This document shows, piece after piece, positions 5,489-6,320 of a stretch of DNA of 6,320 nucleotides; position 1 is the stretch's first letter, and every line of letters begins with the position of its first letter. The notes beneath the pieces were generated by a model that searched no databases, was not told the origin of the DNA, and was given only the letters and a program-made list of their open reading frames with translations. Source of the DNA: JBKJTP01 sp046590195 (GTDB lineage: Bacteria; Bacteroidota; Ignavibacteria; Palsa-1295). Where the stretch lies: contig JBKJTP010000181.1 in the NCBI GenBank assembly GCA_046590195.1, positions 1 through 6,320 of the forward strand. Direction: 5' to 3'. The translations under genes were made by a program, and so were the position numbers.

Positions 5489-6127
5489 TTACTTCTTACC
5501 CGTTATCATACTAACGAAGTTACTCCATCCGGAGATGGATACCATCAAGAGGTGGTTCAGGATGAAGAGAATGATTGCGATCATCGCGCCAAAGTGCCAG
5601 AACCGCGCGGCATCATAACCTCCGAACAAAGCCGTAATTCCCTGCGCCTGCACGGGCCAATAGATCGCGATACCGCTTAGGATCTCGGCCAACAATATGA
5701 GCGGGAGAACAGTGTAAGCTAACTTCTGTAAGGGATTGTACTTTCCAGTCTTGGGATGCTCCTTGCGTAGGCGAAGGTAGTACTCGATCATGGGTAATAT
5801 TCCCGGTGCATCTGTCGGACGGAAGAGGGTGGTCTTTCTTCCATGACGAGAGAGCACATTATACGTTGTCCAGACAATACCATTCAGCATGAGGAGCCAC
5901 ATCGCAAAGAAGTGCCAGTTGCGAGCACCGGCTAACCATCCACCCATCGTGAGCCAATCCGGTATCTCAAAGCCAAAGAGTGGCGATGCATTATAGATCC
6001 GTAGCCCACTTGCAATCATGATGTAGAGCGCGACAACGTTTATCCAATGCGTCAGTCGGATGACAAGCGGGTGGATCACACGCATGCCTTCTCCCATCAC
6101 TATCTCAGATGCCGCCATGCCAGTCAT
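5489..6127 (-). CDS. Di-haem b-type cytochrome (cytochrome b561/HupC-like membrane subunit)
   Basis: A 212-residue membrane cytochrome of the prokaryotic cytochrome b561 / Ni,Fe-hydrogenase cytochrome b type. Four transmembrane helices lie at about 25-45, 68-90, 135-156 and 180-200, with a polar loop at 95-130. Candidate haem ligands are H19 and H27 near helix 1 (IHPLVIRLTHW), H72 in helix 2, and H178 and H192 around helix 4. It most likely passes electrons between the quinone pool and the sulfite-oxidase-like enzyme encoded just upstream. The ATG at 6125-6127 overlaps the end of that gene by 23 bases. A later ATG at 6083-6085 (residue 15, MRVIHPL) is directly preceded by GGGAGAAGGC, an SD-like stretch rare in this window, and would leave all haem ligands intact. 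Either start is possible; the shorter one looks more natural for the family. Confidence 0.88.
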   Translation of the reverse strand: MTGMAASEIVMGEGMRVIHPLVIRLTHWINVVALYIMIASGLRIYNASPLFGFEIPDWLTMGGWLAGARNWHFFAMWLLMLNGIVWTTYNVLSRHGRKTTLFRPTDAPGILPMIEYYLRLRKEHPKTGKYNPLQKLAYTVLPLILLAEILSGIAIYWPVQAQGITALFGGYDAARFWHFGAMIAIILFILNHLLMVSISGWSNFVSMITGKK

Positions 6128-6320
6128 ATCCTTTATCTTCCCAATATCCCCCCGGCTTCAAGTCGGTCACGGTGATGCGCTTCACCCACTTAGCCGACTT
6201 GTAACCCAGCTTCGTCGGCATAACTATTCTCAGCGGCGCACCATGATCGATCGTCAGCCGCTTGCCGTATGCTTCGCAGCACAGTAGCCATTGAGGGTCG
6301 CGGACAGTAGGCATATCGTA
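6105..6320 (-). CDS. Sulfite-oxidase-type molybdopterin oxidoreductase, C-terminal fragment
   Basis: The open frame runs off the right edge of the window, so only the last 71 residues are seen. The segment DHGAPLRIVMP, followed by KWVKRITVTD and PGGYWEDKGYDW, is the characteristic end of the sulfite oxidase/YedY (MsrP) molybdopterin-binding family. The Mo-ligand cysteine lies outside the window in most members and cannot be checked. The conserved GAPLR and KWV residues line the molybdopterin pocket in that family. The enzyme would oxidise or reduce a small substrate such as sulfite or a sulfoxide; which one is unknown. The stop codon TGA (6105-6107) lies inside the following cytochrome b gene if the latter uses its first ATG, so the two are tightly coupled and probably form one complex. 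Confidence 0.85.
   Translation of the reverse strand, partial: YDMPTVRDPQWLLCCEAYGKRLTIDHGAPLRIVMPTKLGYKSAKWVKRITVTDLKPGGYWEDKGYDWHGGI

Overview
The window carries eight complete protein-coding genes, one gene cut by the right edge, and a 600-base left-hand stretch with no credible gene that is packed with inverted repeats. The likely source is a free-living Gram-negative bacterium of the Bacteroidota/Chlorobiota group (a Kapabacteria- or Ignavibacteria-like lineage is my guess). This is inferred from the near absence of Shine-Dalgarno sequences, two TAnnTTTG-type -7 boxes placed just before start codons, GC-rich intergenic hairpins of the kind common in that group, and the protein families present. 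There is no 16S or other marker gene to confirm it.

Layout. (1) Positions 1-647 are non-coding: three copies of a hairpin repeat (arms AAAATGGAAGTGGAA / TTCCACTTCC) surround a composite palindrome of five GC-rich hairpins in mirror order. (2) Positions 648-2637, + strand: an FMN-dependent nitronate monooxygenase/FabK-type flavoprotein, then two adjacent genes for small exported proteins of equal length that are diverged copies of each other and that I cannot assign to a named family. A 14-bp-stem bidirectional terminator closes this block. (3) Positions 2652-4267, - strand: a lipoprotein of the DUF6265 type followed, with a 4-base GTGA overlap, by a Rieske non-haem iron oxygenase alpha subunit. 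The end of the oxygenase gene lies inside the terminator hairpin. (4) A short divergent promoter region leads rightward to a four-helix membrane protein (DUF2231-like). Its conserved N-terminus appears to extend upstream of the first ATG into a region with no standard start codon. (5) Positions 4825-6320, - strand: an operon of a sulfite-oxidase-type molybdopterin enzyme (C-terminus only), an overlapping di-haem b-type cytochrome, and a LURP-one-related/Tubby-like protein.

How they work together. The molybdopterin enzyme and the membrane cytochrome b probably form a quinone-linked respiratory oxidoreductase, as in other SUOX/cytochrome b pairs. The Rieske oxygenase resembles the carnitine/betaine class (bridging Glu rather than Asp), but no reductase partner is visible here. 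The best candidates for undescribed biology are the exported paralogue pair, the repeat cluster, and the atypical translation or transcription starts.
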